From assembly GCA_965249205.1 (NCBI GenBank), contig CBDFLL010000005.1, positions 930,001 through 994,000 on the forward strand: a stretch of 64,000 nucleotides of DNA, in the 5' to 3' direction. The notes under the pieces were generated by a model that saw only the letters and a list, made by a program, of their open reading frames with translations, was not told the DNA's origin and made no database searches. The position numbers were made by a program, and so were the translations under genes. Numbering within the stretch: position 1 is the stretch's first letter; every line of letters begins with the position of its first letter. Origin of the DNA: JAQBVV01 sp965249205 (GTDB lineage Bacteria > Acidobacteriota > Vicinamibacteria > Vicinamibacterales > UBA2999). This document shows, piece after piece, positions 29,945 through 38,633 of this stretch.

Positions 29945-31228
29945 AGAACCCGGGTGATCGGGCCGTTTTCTAAGGATCATGCGAGTCACCACCGACCGAC
30001 AACGGTGCGCACGGCTGTGCGCTGGCCCCGATCAAGGGGCCGGCGACACGCGCGGCCGGTGATCAGGGACACCTCGCCTCCAGATTCCGCAGCCGGACCA
30101 AGTTATAGACCGTGGCGGCGAAGGTAAGCTGCCAATCCACGAGGGCGACACCGCGATGCCGGAGTTTGCGCAAGCCGCCGACGGTCTTCATCCAGCCAAA
30201 GACCTGTTCTACGAGTTTCCGTTTCCGCTGACTGACGTGATAGCCCGCATGCCGCGTGGTCCGGCCATCGATCGCACTCCAGCGGACCTTCTGAGCAACG
30301 TGGGGCGTGACGGCCCGGATACGGACAGCGGCCACAAAGCTTGCCACATCGTAGCCCTTGTCCGCCCCGACCGTGCTGCCCGGCGGCGCGCTGGCCTCCA
30401 GCAACAGCGCCGCTGCCTCGCGTTCGGCGGTCCCCGTCGCGTGAGTCGCGCAGACGTTGGCGACAAGTCCCTGTCGATTGTCCAGCAGCACGTGGCCCAG
30501 ATACGCCAGCTTGGCTTCCTTCCCCTGGCCCTTCCGAGGCAGCATCGCCTCCGGATCGGTCGTCGACTGGTGCGTGTCGTTGCGCCGCCGCTCCCCGTGG
30601 AAGTTGACCGTGGGATTCCCGGGGTCATCGGGCGGGTCGCTCTCCGCCGCGTCCCGGCACCGAAAGCTCTTCAGGCTGGCCCACGCTTCCAATTGGGTCC
30701 CATCCACAGTGAAGTGTTCGTCCGAGAGCAGCCCGGCCGCCCGCGCGTGGGCCTGCACCGCATCAAAGAAGGCGGCCGCGAGATCGCCCGCCAGCAGCCG
30801 GTCGCGATTCTTGGTAAACGTGGTGGGATGCCAAACCGGGTCGTCCAAATTCAAGCCCACGAACCAGCGGAACAGCAGGTTGTAATTGAGCTCTTCCATC
30901 AGCAGCCGCTCGCTCCGCACCGTGTAGAGCACCTGCAGCAATAACGCGCGCAGCAGCTGTTCCGGCGGGATCGACGGACGCCCTGTGTTGGCGTACAGGC
31001 CGGCGAACCTGCGCGACATCGTTCTCAGCGCTTCGTCCGTCAGCGCGCGAACCGCGCGGAGCGGATGGTCGGCTGGCACGCGCTGTTCCGGCGACAGGTA
31101 GCTGAACATGTGAGTGCTTTGCTCATCGTGTCCGCGCATGATGGGGCTCCCTTCAGCGGTGTTGGGAGCATGGTAGTACGCCGGGATCGATCTGTCGATC
31201 CCATTTCACGGAGTTTTTCAGCAGCCTG
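29934..31228 (-). mobile_element. IS5-family element, copy 1
   Basis: 1,295 bp with imperfect terminal repeats (CAGGCTGCTGAAGAAC... and complement of ...TTTTTCAGCAGCCTG, 12 bp perfect). Flanks are CTAG (29930-29933) and CTAA (31229-31232), both of the YTAR type used by IS5 but not identical. Nearly identical to copy 2 at 56009. Confidence 0.9.
30063..31139 (-). CDS. IS5-family transposase (copy 1)
   Basis: 358 residues. N-terminal DUF772 domain (FSYLSPEQRVPADHPLRAVR ... RPSIPPEQLLRALLLQ), then DDE catalytic domain: FTVDGTQLEAW (Asp), VGADKGYDVASF (Asp), RKLVEQVFGWMKTVGGLRK (Glu). Frame intact. Protein identical to copy 2. Confidence 0.92.
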   Translation of the reverse strand: MRGHDEQSTHMFSYLSPEQRVPADHPLRAVRALTDEALRTMSRRFAGLYANTGRPSIPPEQLLRALLLQVLYTVRSERLLMEELNYNLLFRWFVGLNLDDPVWHPTTFTKNRDRLLAGDLAAAFFDAVQAHARAAGLLSDEHFTVDGTQLEAWASLKSFRCRDAAESDPPDDPGNPTVNFHGERRRNDTHQSTTDPEAMLPRKGQGKEAKLAYLGHVLLDNRQGLVANVCATHATGTAEREAAALLLEASAPPGSTVGADKGYDVASFVAAVRIRAVTPHVAQKVRWSAIDGRTTRHAGYHVSQRKRKLVEQVFGWMKTVGGLRKLRHRGVALVDWQLTFAATVYNLVRLRNLEARCP

Positions 31229-31270
31229 CTAAAGGCGAGTCCGAGTCCCGGATAGCCGAGGGCTAGAGAA

Positions 31271-31966
31271 ATGGACCCACTGTTCGTTCTCCTGTCATGG
31301 GTAGTGATCGGCCCGGTCATCGGATACGCCGCGGCTCAGCGTCGAGGCTTCTCACTAGTGGGCGGAATCATCGGCGGCATGCTCCTGGGACCGATTCTCG
31401 GGTTACTGATGTTCTTCGTCTCGTCCAGCAGTGACCGCGAGCACGCGAAGGCAAGACCAATGAAGACATGCCCGTTTTGCGCAGAGGAGATCCAGGAGGC
31501 CGCCGTGGTGTGCAAGCATTGCCGCCGCGACCTGACGCCCAACTCCACCACGCCTGTTGCGGCTGCGGTCACCGAGCCAGCGAAGAAGGCGCCCGCGAAT
31601 CAACGCGCCGGACTCGGCTGCGCGATCGTCTTCCTCGCCCTCTTCGGTGCCTGCTGGTACATCCTGACCCCAGACGACTCCCCCGAGGCGACGGCAGCGC
31701 GGGCCTTGTCGAACGCCCGGGCAATCACGGCCACGATCTGCCAAATACAGATGGAGTCGCGCTTGCGCTCGCCTGGCACCGCCGACTTCCCGTTCGGTCA
31801 TGCCTCAAACGTCGAGGCGGTCGGGGACAACCGGTATCGCTTACGTTCGTACGTCGACTCGCAGAACGCATTCGGCGCAACCGTGCGCACCAACTTCGAC
31901 TGCGTCGTCACTGGCACTGGGAACGACCTTGGCAACTACAGGCTGGTGAGTCTCGATGCTGAGTGA
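31271..31966 (+). CDS. zinc-ribbon membrane protein
   Basis: 231 residues. Two N-terminal membrane helices (LFVLLSWVVIGPVIGYAAAQ and GGIIGGMLLGPILGLLMFFV), zinc ribbon (CPFCAEEIQEAAVVCKHC), a third membrane helix (LGCAIVFLALFGACWYIL) and an outside C-terminal domain ending in AFGATVRTNFDCVVTGTG. Coded just upstream of an integrase, like superinfection-exclusion genes in some prophages. Role inferred from position. Confidence 0.65.
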   Translation: MDPLFVLLSWVVIGPVIGYAAAQRRGFSLVGGIIGGMLLGPILGLLMFFVSSSSDREHAKARPMKTCPFCAEEIQEAAVVCKHCRRDLTPNSTTPVAAAVTEPAKKAPANQRAGLGCAIVFLALFGACWYILTPDDSPEATAARALSNARAITATICQIQMESRLRSPGTADFPFGHASNVEAVGDNRYRLRSYVDSQNAFGATVRTNFDCVVTGTGNDLGNYRLVSLDAE

Positions 31967-31987
31967 GGAGCCAGGCACACCGAAGCA

Positions 31988-32990
31988 ATGAGCGTCTACA
32001 AACCCAAAGGCCGCGCCACCTACGTCTACGACTTCCGGTACGGCGGCGTCCAGCACAAAGGCAACTCCTTCCAGACGACCAAGGCCGACGCCAAGAAGGT
32101 CGAAGACCGTCTCAAAGAACGACTCCGGCATCAGCGAGGCGGCATCGCCGACCCCGACCGGATGCCGTTCACCGACTGGGCGGGTATCTACTACGCGTAC
32201 TGCGTCAAGCAGCAGCAGCGCACCGGGCGCCCGAAGCGACTTGACCGGGTCGACGACGAGCTCCGCGTCGTGCTCAGGTTCTTCGGTCGCCGGCCGGACG
32301 ATCCCGCCTCGCCCGTCCATCCCGCACCAGGCGAAGAGGCACCCTTCCACAACCTGTCGCTGCTGGAATTGATCGACGAACCGTCGTGGCTCTTGCAATT
32401 CGATGAGTGGATCGACCAGCGCGGTGTTGCCGGCAGCACACGCAATCACTACCACTCGATCATGTCGCGCATGTACTACGTAGCGCTGCTCCCCGAGTAC
32501 AGGAAGACCACCGGCGTCACCATGAATCCGTTCGCCGGCCGACCGCGCGCCCCACAGGTGACGCGGAAGGTCGCGTTGACACCTGACCGTGTGATCGCGT
32601 GGCTGTCGGCGATGTCGTACCATACGCGGCTCGCCGTCTCGATCGCCGCGCTCGCTCCGAAGCTCCGACTACAGAACGTCCTCGACCTTGACCGCCTCGC
32701 GAACCTCAACGCGGACCTCAGCCAGATCACAATCTGGAATCACAAGAGGCTATACCCACCTCCAGACCGAGGAGCAACGCCCCGTGCTCGAGCAGCTCTC
32801 CGCGGCACTTCCGGTGCAGGACATCGTCACGGCGGCACCGCGTCGGGCGGTCCGAATCCACAAGGGTCGGACGTGGGGAAAATTGAAGGGACCACTCTCG
32901 GAGCCCGATCAAAAACCTGAGCAAATCCGCCAGGTTCGGAAGGGCGCGCTGACACGTCCGGGACGCCCGTTTGTGAAAAAGGCTCAGTAA
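31988..32990 (+). pseudogene. second integrase with internal deletion
   Basis: The first 240 residues parallel the integrase at 22691 (WLLQFDEWIDQRGVAGSTRN; HYHSIMSRMYYVALLPEYRK; LAPKLRLQN). After ITIWNHK (about 32745) the catalytic HTLRHS part is missing and the frame shifts; in another frame the end follows directly: GYTHLQTEEQRPVLEQLSAA, LPVQDIV..., stop 32990. So about 100-120 codons, including His-x-x-Arg, are deleted, while the Tyr-containing end survives out of frame. Confidence 0.8.
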
Positions 32991-33020
32991 TCTCGGCGTT
33001 TCTTCCTTCAACGCGGCGGC

Positions 33021-33077
33021 TTGAGGGGCTGGCGGTGGCAACACCGTGAAGGTTCGAGTCCTTTCTTCCGCACCATC
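33021..33077 (+). repeat. tRNA 3'-end fragment (att-like), copy B
   Basis: GCTTGAGGGGCTGGCGG as in copy A, variable arm GGTG-GCAA-CACC, T-loop TTCGAGT and CTTCCGC-A-CCA. Only 30 bp after the end of the deleted integrase, the normal int-att arrangement. Variable arm and T-stem differ from copy A with paired changes, so the two came from different tRNA-bearing elements. Confidence 0.7.
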
Positions 33078-33092
33078 TTTCGATTCGATCAG

Positions 33093-33371
33093 TTAGATTG
33101 GCGCCGCGGGCATCGGTGTCCCGGGTTCGACGAACGTGCCCGCGCGGATCTCTGACCGGGGCCGATGGCGCCACACACCAGCCTCGCTCTTACTCGTCGG
33201 CGCGTGCTCGCCACGGGCCTGGGCCAGTGTGTCGAGTGAGTACCGGTGCTCCTTCCCGCCATGATGTAGGTTGAAGTGCCAGGGGTGTGGGCACTTCGGC
33301 CAGTGGCGTCGCGGGCATCTACACCGTCCACCGTCGCCATCGACCGCTGAGCGCGTTGCAAGCTCCGCCAT
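33093..33371 (-). pseudogene. third integrase, N-terminal stub
   Basis: CPRRHWPKCPHPWHFNLHHG, GKEHRYSLDTLAQARGEHAP, TSKSEA then IRAGTFVEPG is the arm-binding domain of a different integrase family (zinc-like CPxxxWPKCxHPW, RYSLD). It stops after 92 residues, 16 bp from the tRNA fragment, and lacks core and catalytic domains. Confidence 0.6.
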
Positions 33372-33780
33372 TTTTCAAACGCCCTGGAGACGTTCGCCCC
33401 CAGGACATCAACTTGCACACGTCGCCGTGCCGGCAGCCGCCAGCGCAGTCGCGAATGGCAAGAAGAAGCATCTGATTGATGGACCTCGGATCGGCGGCAG
33501 TAGCGGCCGTCGATTCGGGGCGTCGGTAAGCGAGAGGACACTGCGGTCGATGGCCTAACGTTTGTGCGAATTCGTGCGAATAGAGTCGTCGCCGGCGTCC
33601 ACTTCCGCACGCGTCCGCCCAGGATCCGTCGCGAGAATACGCGTAAGATCACATCAGCGCAGGATGTTGCCCAGCTCGTGCATACATTGACAAGAGCTGC
33701 GACAGCTTGGTTCATGGGCGTCGCGTCAGGATCCGGTTGGGATCGGGCGCCGCACCTCACTTGATCGGGATACATCGGCG
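33372..33780. other. 409-bp gap at the island's right edge
   Basis: No gene supported. Contains a short tandem GTGCGAATTC-GTGCGAAT. Transition between the integrase stubs and host-type genes. Confidence 0.4.
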
Positions 33781-34383
33781 ATGACTCTGGCAATGCAGGG
33801 AGGTCACACCCCCGAGTTCTTCGGTGAAGTGGCCGCCCTGGTCGTGGTGGGCGCACTGATCGCCTACGCGTGCCACCGGATCGGACTGTTGCCCATCGTG
33901 GGGTTCCTCGTGACGGGTGTCGTCATCGGCCCCAACGCCGCGGGGGTCGTGACGGACCCGGAGCTCGTGGACGCCGTCGCCGAGCTGGGCGTCATCCTCC
34001 TGCTCTTCACCATCGGGATCGAGTTCAGCCTCGAGCGCTTGGCTCGCATCCAGCGCCTCATATTCGGCGGGGGTGGGATCCAGGTCCTTCTCACGACGGT
34101 CGGCGTGACGCTGTGCCTCCTGGCCTTCGGCGTGGAGTGGCGCATCGGCGTCTTCAGCGGCTTCCTCGTCGCGCTCTCCTCGACCGCGATCGTGTTGAAG
34201 GTCCTGGGTGAACGGGGGGAAACGCAGGCACCCGCGGGACGCTTCTCGATCGGCGTCCTGATCTTCCAAGACCTGGCGATCATCCCGATGGTGCTCCTAG
34301 TCCCGATGCTCGGGACCAGCGGCGGATCGGGTGTCGACGTCGCCTTGGCACTGCTGAAGGCGGCCGTGAAGGGGCTCCGCTGA
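33781..34383 (+). pseudogene. CPA2/KefB-type antiporter, N-terminal fragment
   Basis: 200 residues covering roughly the first six membrane helices of a K+(Na+)/H+ antiporter: LIAYACHRIGLLPIVGFLVT, GVVIGPNAAGVV, ELGVILLLFTIGIEFSLERL, SSTAIVLKVLGERGE, GVLIFQDLAIIPMVLLVPML. Full members have 400-650 residues. The frame stops right after ALLKAAVKGLR, and only 50 bp later a hydrolase lacking its signal peptide begins, so a deletion has removed the rest. Confidence 0.8.
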
Positions 34384-34433
34384 GCGCCCAGGGCCAAAGC
34401 CTCGATTTTCAGCAGGAACCGGCGTGTCAGACC

Positions 34434-35381
34434 TTGACGGCGGCGTCGATGGGTGGCCCGGGCCCCAGGAGCGCCAACCTGCTTGTGCTCCGCTACCTGG
34501 GCTCGGCGAACTACGAGGTGGCCTATCGCGACACCGTACTGCTCCTCAATGCGCACTATGCGCGCGTGTTCCCCGCCCGATCGCTCGGCTTCACGCCGGA
34601 CGAGGTCACCAAGGCCACGGCGATTCTCATCGGGCATGGCCACGGTGACCACATGTCGGACGCGCCCGATGTGGCCGGGCGCACGGGGGCGATGTTGGTG
34701 GGTGCGCCGATCACGGCCACGCAGGCCGAATCGATGGGGCTCGGCGATGAGCAGATCATCGCGGTCACCGGCCGCGGCCAGGCCGATGAAGTGCAAACCT
34801 TCGGCGCGGTGACTGTCGAACCGATGCTCGCTCGCCACGGGAGCGGGAGCGCCTCCCTGCGCGGCGTGACGGGCCCCGCGTTCCGCGCATTGATGGAAGC
34901 GACCGGCCGGACACGAACGCCTGCCCAGCAAGAGGAGGCGCGGGCCGCACAGCAAGGTAGCCGCGACCCCGGAATCCCAGAGGAGGGCACGATCAGCTAC
35001 TTGCTGACCTTCGACAACGATTTCCGGCTCATATTCCGGGATACCTCGGGCGTGGACAGCACGGGATCGGGTACCGAAGCCGAGCGACGAGTCATGGAGC
35101 GGATCGGACGGACAGACGTCGCGATCGTCTCCTACTCGATACCAGTCCCCGAAGCGCAGGTCACGACCGTGCCGCTGCTGAAGCTGTACAACCCAAACGT
35201 GTTCCTGCCAGCCCACCACGATCAGGTTGGAGGCGGACGGCTGGACACACCGATGGAGCCGGTCTTTCTGAGATTGCGCGACGAAATGCCGAACGTCCGG
35301 CCGATCTCTCCGCTCTATCGCACGCCGATCTGCTTTGACACCAAAACGAAGGCCGTGCATGTCGGCGTGATGGCGCGGTAA
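34434..35381 (+). CDS. metallo-beta-lactamase-fold hydrolase, N-terminus cut
   Basis: 315 residues from TTG 34434 (or ATG 34449). LVLRYLGSANYEVAYRDTVL opens the fold and ILIGHGHGDHMSDAP is the zinc motif (HxHxDH). LARHGSGS and LPAHHDQVGGG give further metal ligands. Close relatives are secreted and start with a signal peptide; here that part is missing at the deletion scar with the antiporter fragment, so export and expression are doubtful. Confidence 0.75.
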   Translation: MTAASMGGPGPRSANLLVLRYLGSANYEVAYRDTVLLLNAHYARVFPARSLGFTPDEVTKATAILIGHGHGDHMSDAPDVAGRTGAMLVGAPITATQAESMGLGDEQIIAVTGRGQADEVQTFGAVTVEPMLARHGSGSASLRGVTGPAFRALMEATGRTRTPAQQEEARAAQQGSRDPGIPEEGTISYLLTFDNDFRLIFRDTSGVDSTGSGTEAERRVMERIGRTDVAIVSYSIPVPEAQVTTVPLLKLYNPNVFLPAHHDQVGGGRLDTPMEPVFLRLRDEMPNVRPISPLYRTPICFDTKTKAVHVGVMAR

Positions 35382-36056
35382 CACCACCACCGGAAGCGGT
35401 TTCATAACCTTCTCGCGAGTGGCCGCGGCGAGGAATGCACGCGCATCGAAATCACGTTGAAGCGTGTGACGGGACACAAGGCGCGGCACCTCCTCTGCAA
35501 ACCGGCTCCGCTCGACTTACAGACCTACAGAAAGGGGCACCTCTGGCCTCGCGTCGCGGCTGGCGCCTGACTTACGGTTTGCGCCGGAGGTACCCCGCCT
35601 CATGTCCCTTCGTGAGCAGACGTGACGAGCCGGGGACATGTTCGAAGCGAAACCGTAGTCAGCGTAAGTGCGAAGCCAGCACGGACGGGCCCCCGTTGCG
35701 CCTGTCATGCACGGGAGAGCCGTGAAGCCGCCCGCGCAGTTGGCCTGCCCTTGTCCAGCGGCCGTTCGGAGCCCGGCGCTTCAGTGCGAAGCCGGAAATC
35801 GGTCGGGGCGATTCCTCGGCGCGAGTTCGGTCTGCGCGATCCGTGACCTCCGAATCAGCAATGTCGGTACATGCCGCGATGGCAGGCGCCCGAGGTGGGC
35901 GCTACTCGCGACGGAAGCGTGAGAGTACGAGCCCCCGGACGATTTCCCGCCGGGCGGAGCCGGCCACTGGACGAGGGTAGGCCAGCTGTGCGTTGGCACC
36001 GAGCTGGCCGGTTGTGGGGTGGCTTTCGCGGAGGACATGCCCCCGCCTCGGCACGT
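35382..36056. other. 675-bp non-coding region with nested hairpins
   Basis: No gene seen. Between 35567 and 35662 a long imperfect palindrome: outer arms CTGACTTACGGTTT / AAACCGTAGTCAG, inner arms CATGTCCC (35601) / GGGACATG (35633). Two more small hairpins follow (GTGC-GAAGCCA-GCAC; CACGG-GAGAG-CCGTG). Could be a structured RNA, a recombination site or a decayed element. Confidence 0.45.
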
Positions 36057-36560
36057 CTAGAACCCCGCGCCTTCTGGCGCCCCGATGTAGGGCAACATTC
36101 GACCGAAGAAGAGCACGCCGGACCAGGCGACCAGCGACACCGCTCCAAACACCTTGCAGGACAGAGGCGGGTCTTCACCCTCCTGCACCCCGTAGGCTTT
36201 CTTCTTGAATGCGATCTCGAAGAGCACGATGTTGAGTCCGCCGATCAGCAGAAAAAAGGCCTTCGCCCAAAAGGCGCTGCTCGCGGCGTACTGGCCTGGC
36301 TGGGCAATCAGGAACACCATGCCGGTGATGAGGTTCACGACGAACCCCGCCATGGCCCACGGCAGAAGATCTGCGACGGCTCGCACCGAGACCCGCCTGA
36401 TCACACCGAGAAGGCGAAGATCGAAGAAACCCACGATCCCGATAAACAGCGAGAGGCCCACGAAGTGCAGCGTCTCGCTGAGCGGCCAGACCCACGGGAT
36501 CTGTGCCTGGAGCAGTTGTGACAGCGGCGTGGCTGTCAGCCAGACGATAAAGGGATCCAT
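36057..36560 (-). CDS. DUF6644-like membrane protein
   Basis: 167 residues, about five membrane helices (ETLHFVGLSLFIGIVGFFDL, LLPWAMAGFVVNLITGMVFL, AFWAKAFFLLIGGLNIVLFE, CKVFGAVSLVAWSGVLFFGR). LSETLHFVGLS with His and the second-helix RLLG are typical of this acidobacterial/proteobacterial family, which I recall as DUF6644. Function unknown. Eight bases after a paralogous gene. Confidence 0.7.
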   Translation of the reverse strand: MDPFIVWLTATPLSQLLQAQIPWVWPLSETLHFVGLSLFIGIVGFFDLRLLGVIRRVSVRAVADLLPWAMAGFVVNLITGMVFLIAQPGQYAASSAFWAKAFFLLIGGLNIVLFEIAFKKKAYGVQEGEDPPLSCKVFGAVSLVAWSGVLFFGRMLPYIGAPEGAGF

Positions 36561-36568
36561 ACGGGGTG

Positions 36569-37042
36569 CTACATGTAGGCCGTGTAGCGACCAGCGGTGA
36601 TGGCTCCCGCCCAGAGGAGCAGCGACGCAAGGGCCAGGCCCTGAGCGGTTCTCGGAATCGGCCTGTCAGGAGTGTGCGACGCGCCATAGACGAAGCGGCG
36701 AATCAGGCTCATGACGATCATGGCCGCCAGAATCAAGCCCAGCTTCACGTAAAAGATCGGCTTGACTCCCGTGAACTCCGCGGCCGCTGCGAAGAGCACG
36801 GCGCCGCTAGCCGCGCTCAACGCGAACCCGACCCACATCGGCGCGAATATCTTGCGCAGCGTTTCCAGCGGTATGCGCCGTCCGGCGCCGAGCACTCTCA
36901 GATCGAGGACGACATTGGACCCTGCGACGACCGCGAGCCCAATCGTGTGAAACAGCAGAAAGGTCGGGTAGGCAAGAATCGACGTCGACTCTGCCACCCA
37001 GATGGCCAGCGGCCGGCTCTGCAGCCACACGAGGAAATCCAT
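36569..37042 (-). CDS. second DUF6644-like membrane protein
   Basis: 157 residues, four membrane helices (TFLLFHTIGLAVVAGSNVVL, WVGFALSAASGAVLFAAAAE, FYVKLGLILAAMIVMSLIRR, LALASLLLWAGAITAGRYTA). Same helix pattern and conserved His (LFHTIGLA) as the next gene, so the two probably form a heteromeric membrane complex. Upstream gene of a two-gene operon. Confidence 0.7.
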   Translation of the reverse strand: MDFLVWLQSRPLAIWVAESTSILAYPTFLLFHTIGLAVVAGSNVVLDLRVLGAGRRIPLETLRKIFAPMWVGFALSAASGAVLFAAAAEFTGVKPIFYVKLGLILAAMIVMSLIRRFVYGASHTPDRPIPRTAQGLALASLLLWAGAITAGRYTAYM

Positions 37043-37101
37043 GGTGCGTCGGGCGTACCGCTGCTCAGCTGTGGACGAGGACCAAACGACTCAGCAACTA
37101 G

Positions 37102-37259
37102 TGGCCTGTCCTTGTCATGAGTGAAGTGGATTTCGGAGCGCGGCGCCCGGCTGACCAGGCGCGACGACCGAGCATATTGGGCATATTCGAGGGAGGAGCA
37201 ACGCCGGCGGTCGGGATGCCACGCCCGAAAGGCATTTTACGCATGACAAGGACAGGCCA
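37102..37259. mobile_element. 158-bp MITE
   Basis: Perfect 18-bp terminal inverted repeats TGGCCTGTCCTTGTCATG (37102-37119) and CATGACAAGGACAGGCCA (37242-37259). Flanks CTAG (37098) and TTAG (37260) fit the YTAR target type with one mismatch. No transposase gene inside. Its end abuts the stop codon of the next gene. Confidence 0.75.
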
Positions 37260-38126
37260 TTAGCTACGCTCCCTGCTGACCATGTGCTGCCAATCCCGTT
37301 CCTGACACGGCAAGTATTCCTGGAGCTGGGCCATCGGATCCGGGTTGAGCGTCCGAACCACCGGATCCATCGTCCAGGGTTCCTCGAACACTTCAGGGTC
37401 ATGCACGGTGGCCTGCCACGTGAACGTGTTCCCCACGCGGGTGATCCGCTCGACGACACGCATGTTGTTGCTGTGGAAGTACCCCGGATCGCCCAGCCAT
37501 GTCTCGTCGGTGAACCCGACGACATCGATCACCAGCGTATCGCCTTCCCACGTGCCTACGGCGTCCCCAAACCACGCGAGATCCAGGCTCATGATGGGGT
37601 GATGCGGGCGGCCGTCGATCGGAATCACGCGAAAGAAGTTGCCCCGCGCATAGAGGAAAATCACCTCCCTCTCTGTCTGCACGATCTTCTGGGGAGGGCC
37701 CATACGTGGAACACCCCGTGGAAAGCAGAACCCCGACGGGTCTTCGGCATTCCCGTTCAAGTCCAGGTACTGCACCCGCTCCCAGTGCTCGGGTCGATAG
37801 AACGGCTTGTTGGGATTCACCCCGTTCCGGATGCCAGGATCGCGCTCTGCGTTGACCGCCGGTCCGCATTCCTGCCCCGGATGACACGGACGCCCCGTGC
37901 TGATGTAGATGAAGTCGTCAGCGCCGGCGCCGCCCTCCTCGACGGCAGCCGCGTTCAGTGCGGAGGCGCCGTCGTAGTCGGCACCTGGTGCCCAGAAGCC
38001 GGTGAGGTCCGGCGTGCCCTGCGCGGTTCGCGGGGTCTCCTGGTCGTTACCGGGCGCGCCCCCACATGCAAGCGCCGCAACCGAAAGCACCGCGACCGCG
38101 CTGTAGCCCAAGAGATGGCGTGTCAT
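37260..38126 (-). CDS. secreted lipoprotein, GRPHxP/WEGDTLVI family (copy 1)
   Basis: 288 residues. Lipoprotein signal (VLSVAALAC, Cys21). PDLTGFWAPGADYDG, RPCHPGQECGPAVNAERDPG, FCFPRGVPRMGPPQKIVQTE, FRVIPIDGRPHHP, GTWEGDTLVIDVVGFTDETW, GYFHSNNMRVVERITR: a family abundant in Acidobacteriota, function unknown, probably a periplasmic binding or structural protein. Last gene of a three-gene cluster that is repeated at 55.1-58.7 kb. The stop TAA lies in the flank of the MITE. Confidence 0.75.
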   Translation of the reverse strand: MTRHLLGYSAVAVLSVAALACGGAPGNDQETPRTAQGTPDLTGFWAPGADYDGASALNAAAVEEGGAGADDFIYISTGRPCHPGQECGPAVNAERDPGIRNGVNPNKPFYRPEHWERVQYLDLNGNAEDPSGFCFPRGVPRMGPPQKIVQTEREVIFLYARGNFFRVIPIDGRPHHPIMSLDLAWFGDAVGTWEGDTLVIDVVGFTDETWLGDPGYFHSNNMRVVERITRVGNTFTWQATVHDPEVFEEPWTMDPVVRTLNPDPMAQLQEYLPCQERDWQHMVSRERS

Positions 38127-38171
38127 TGGCGTAGATTCCCTTCTGCTCTGCGTGGAGCCGTGCGAACGCCC

Positions 38172-38579
38172 TCAGTTGTCCAGTGGGTTGTTCGGATCGG
38201 CGTGAAAAATCGTGACTACGCGACCGTCCGGAAAAATGATGTCGCGCATGCGCCCCACGTTGGCGCCGTTCCAGGCTGGCGCGTAGGTCACCGTGTAGGT
38301 GTCGCCCACCTTGAACGTCCGCAACAAGCCCATGTTGCGCGCCCTATTCCGGCCGCCACCGGCCGAGATCTCGAACGGCGTGACTGTACCGTCCGGGTTC
38401 GTTATCTCGAAGAACCAGCGCGGGTGTGGATTGATGTTGGCAAACCTTTTCAGCTCGCCGACGAACTTCCCCGTCTTGCTCATATCGAACTCCGCCTGCA
38501 CGGAGTGGTGCGCCAACGCCGGTGCGCCGGCCACGAACAAACCCGCCGCCGCGACCAGACCGAAGATTCTCTGCTTCAT
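38172..38579 (-). CDS. DUF6152-like exported protein (cluster 1)
   Basis: 135 residues. Signal peptide (IFGLVAAAGLFVAGAPALAH), then HHSVQAEFDMSKTGKFVGEL, FANINPHPRWFFEI, and GRVVTIFHADP. The mature N-terminus HHS suggests metal binding. Resembles the DUF6152 family; function unknown. Paralogues at 43526 and 57304. Confidence 0.75.
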   Translation of the reverse strand: MKQRIFGLVAAAGLFVAGAPALAHHSVQAEFDMSKTGKFVGELKRFANINPHPRWFFEITNPDGTVTPFEISAGGGRNRARNMGLLRTFKVGDTYTVTYAPAWNGANVGRMRDIIFPDGRVVTIFHADPNNPLDN

Positions 38580-38633
38580 AGCTCAAGCCTCCTAAGAACG
38601 GCACCCTCCACGGCGCCGACGGCTACAGCACCC

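Noticed and set aside
30156..30944. + strand ORFs over the IS5 transposase
   Set aside because: Present identically in both copies only because the copies are identical; antisense to a complete DDE transposase.
32827..33174. - strand ORF with WCGRKDSNLHGVATASPSS
   Set aside because: Same artefact over tRNA fragment copy B.
33864..35489. 541-codon - strand ORF
   Set aside because: Shadow of the antiporter fragment and metallo-hydrolase; no recognisable motifs.
35567..35720. Group II intron or attC site
   Set aside because: No reverse transcriptase and no convincing domain V; the attC core sites are not evident. Kept only as an unexplained structured region.
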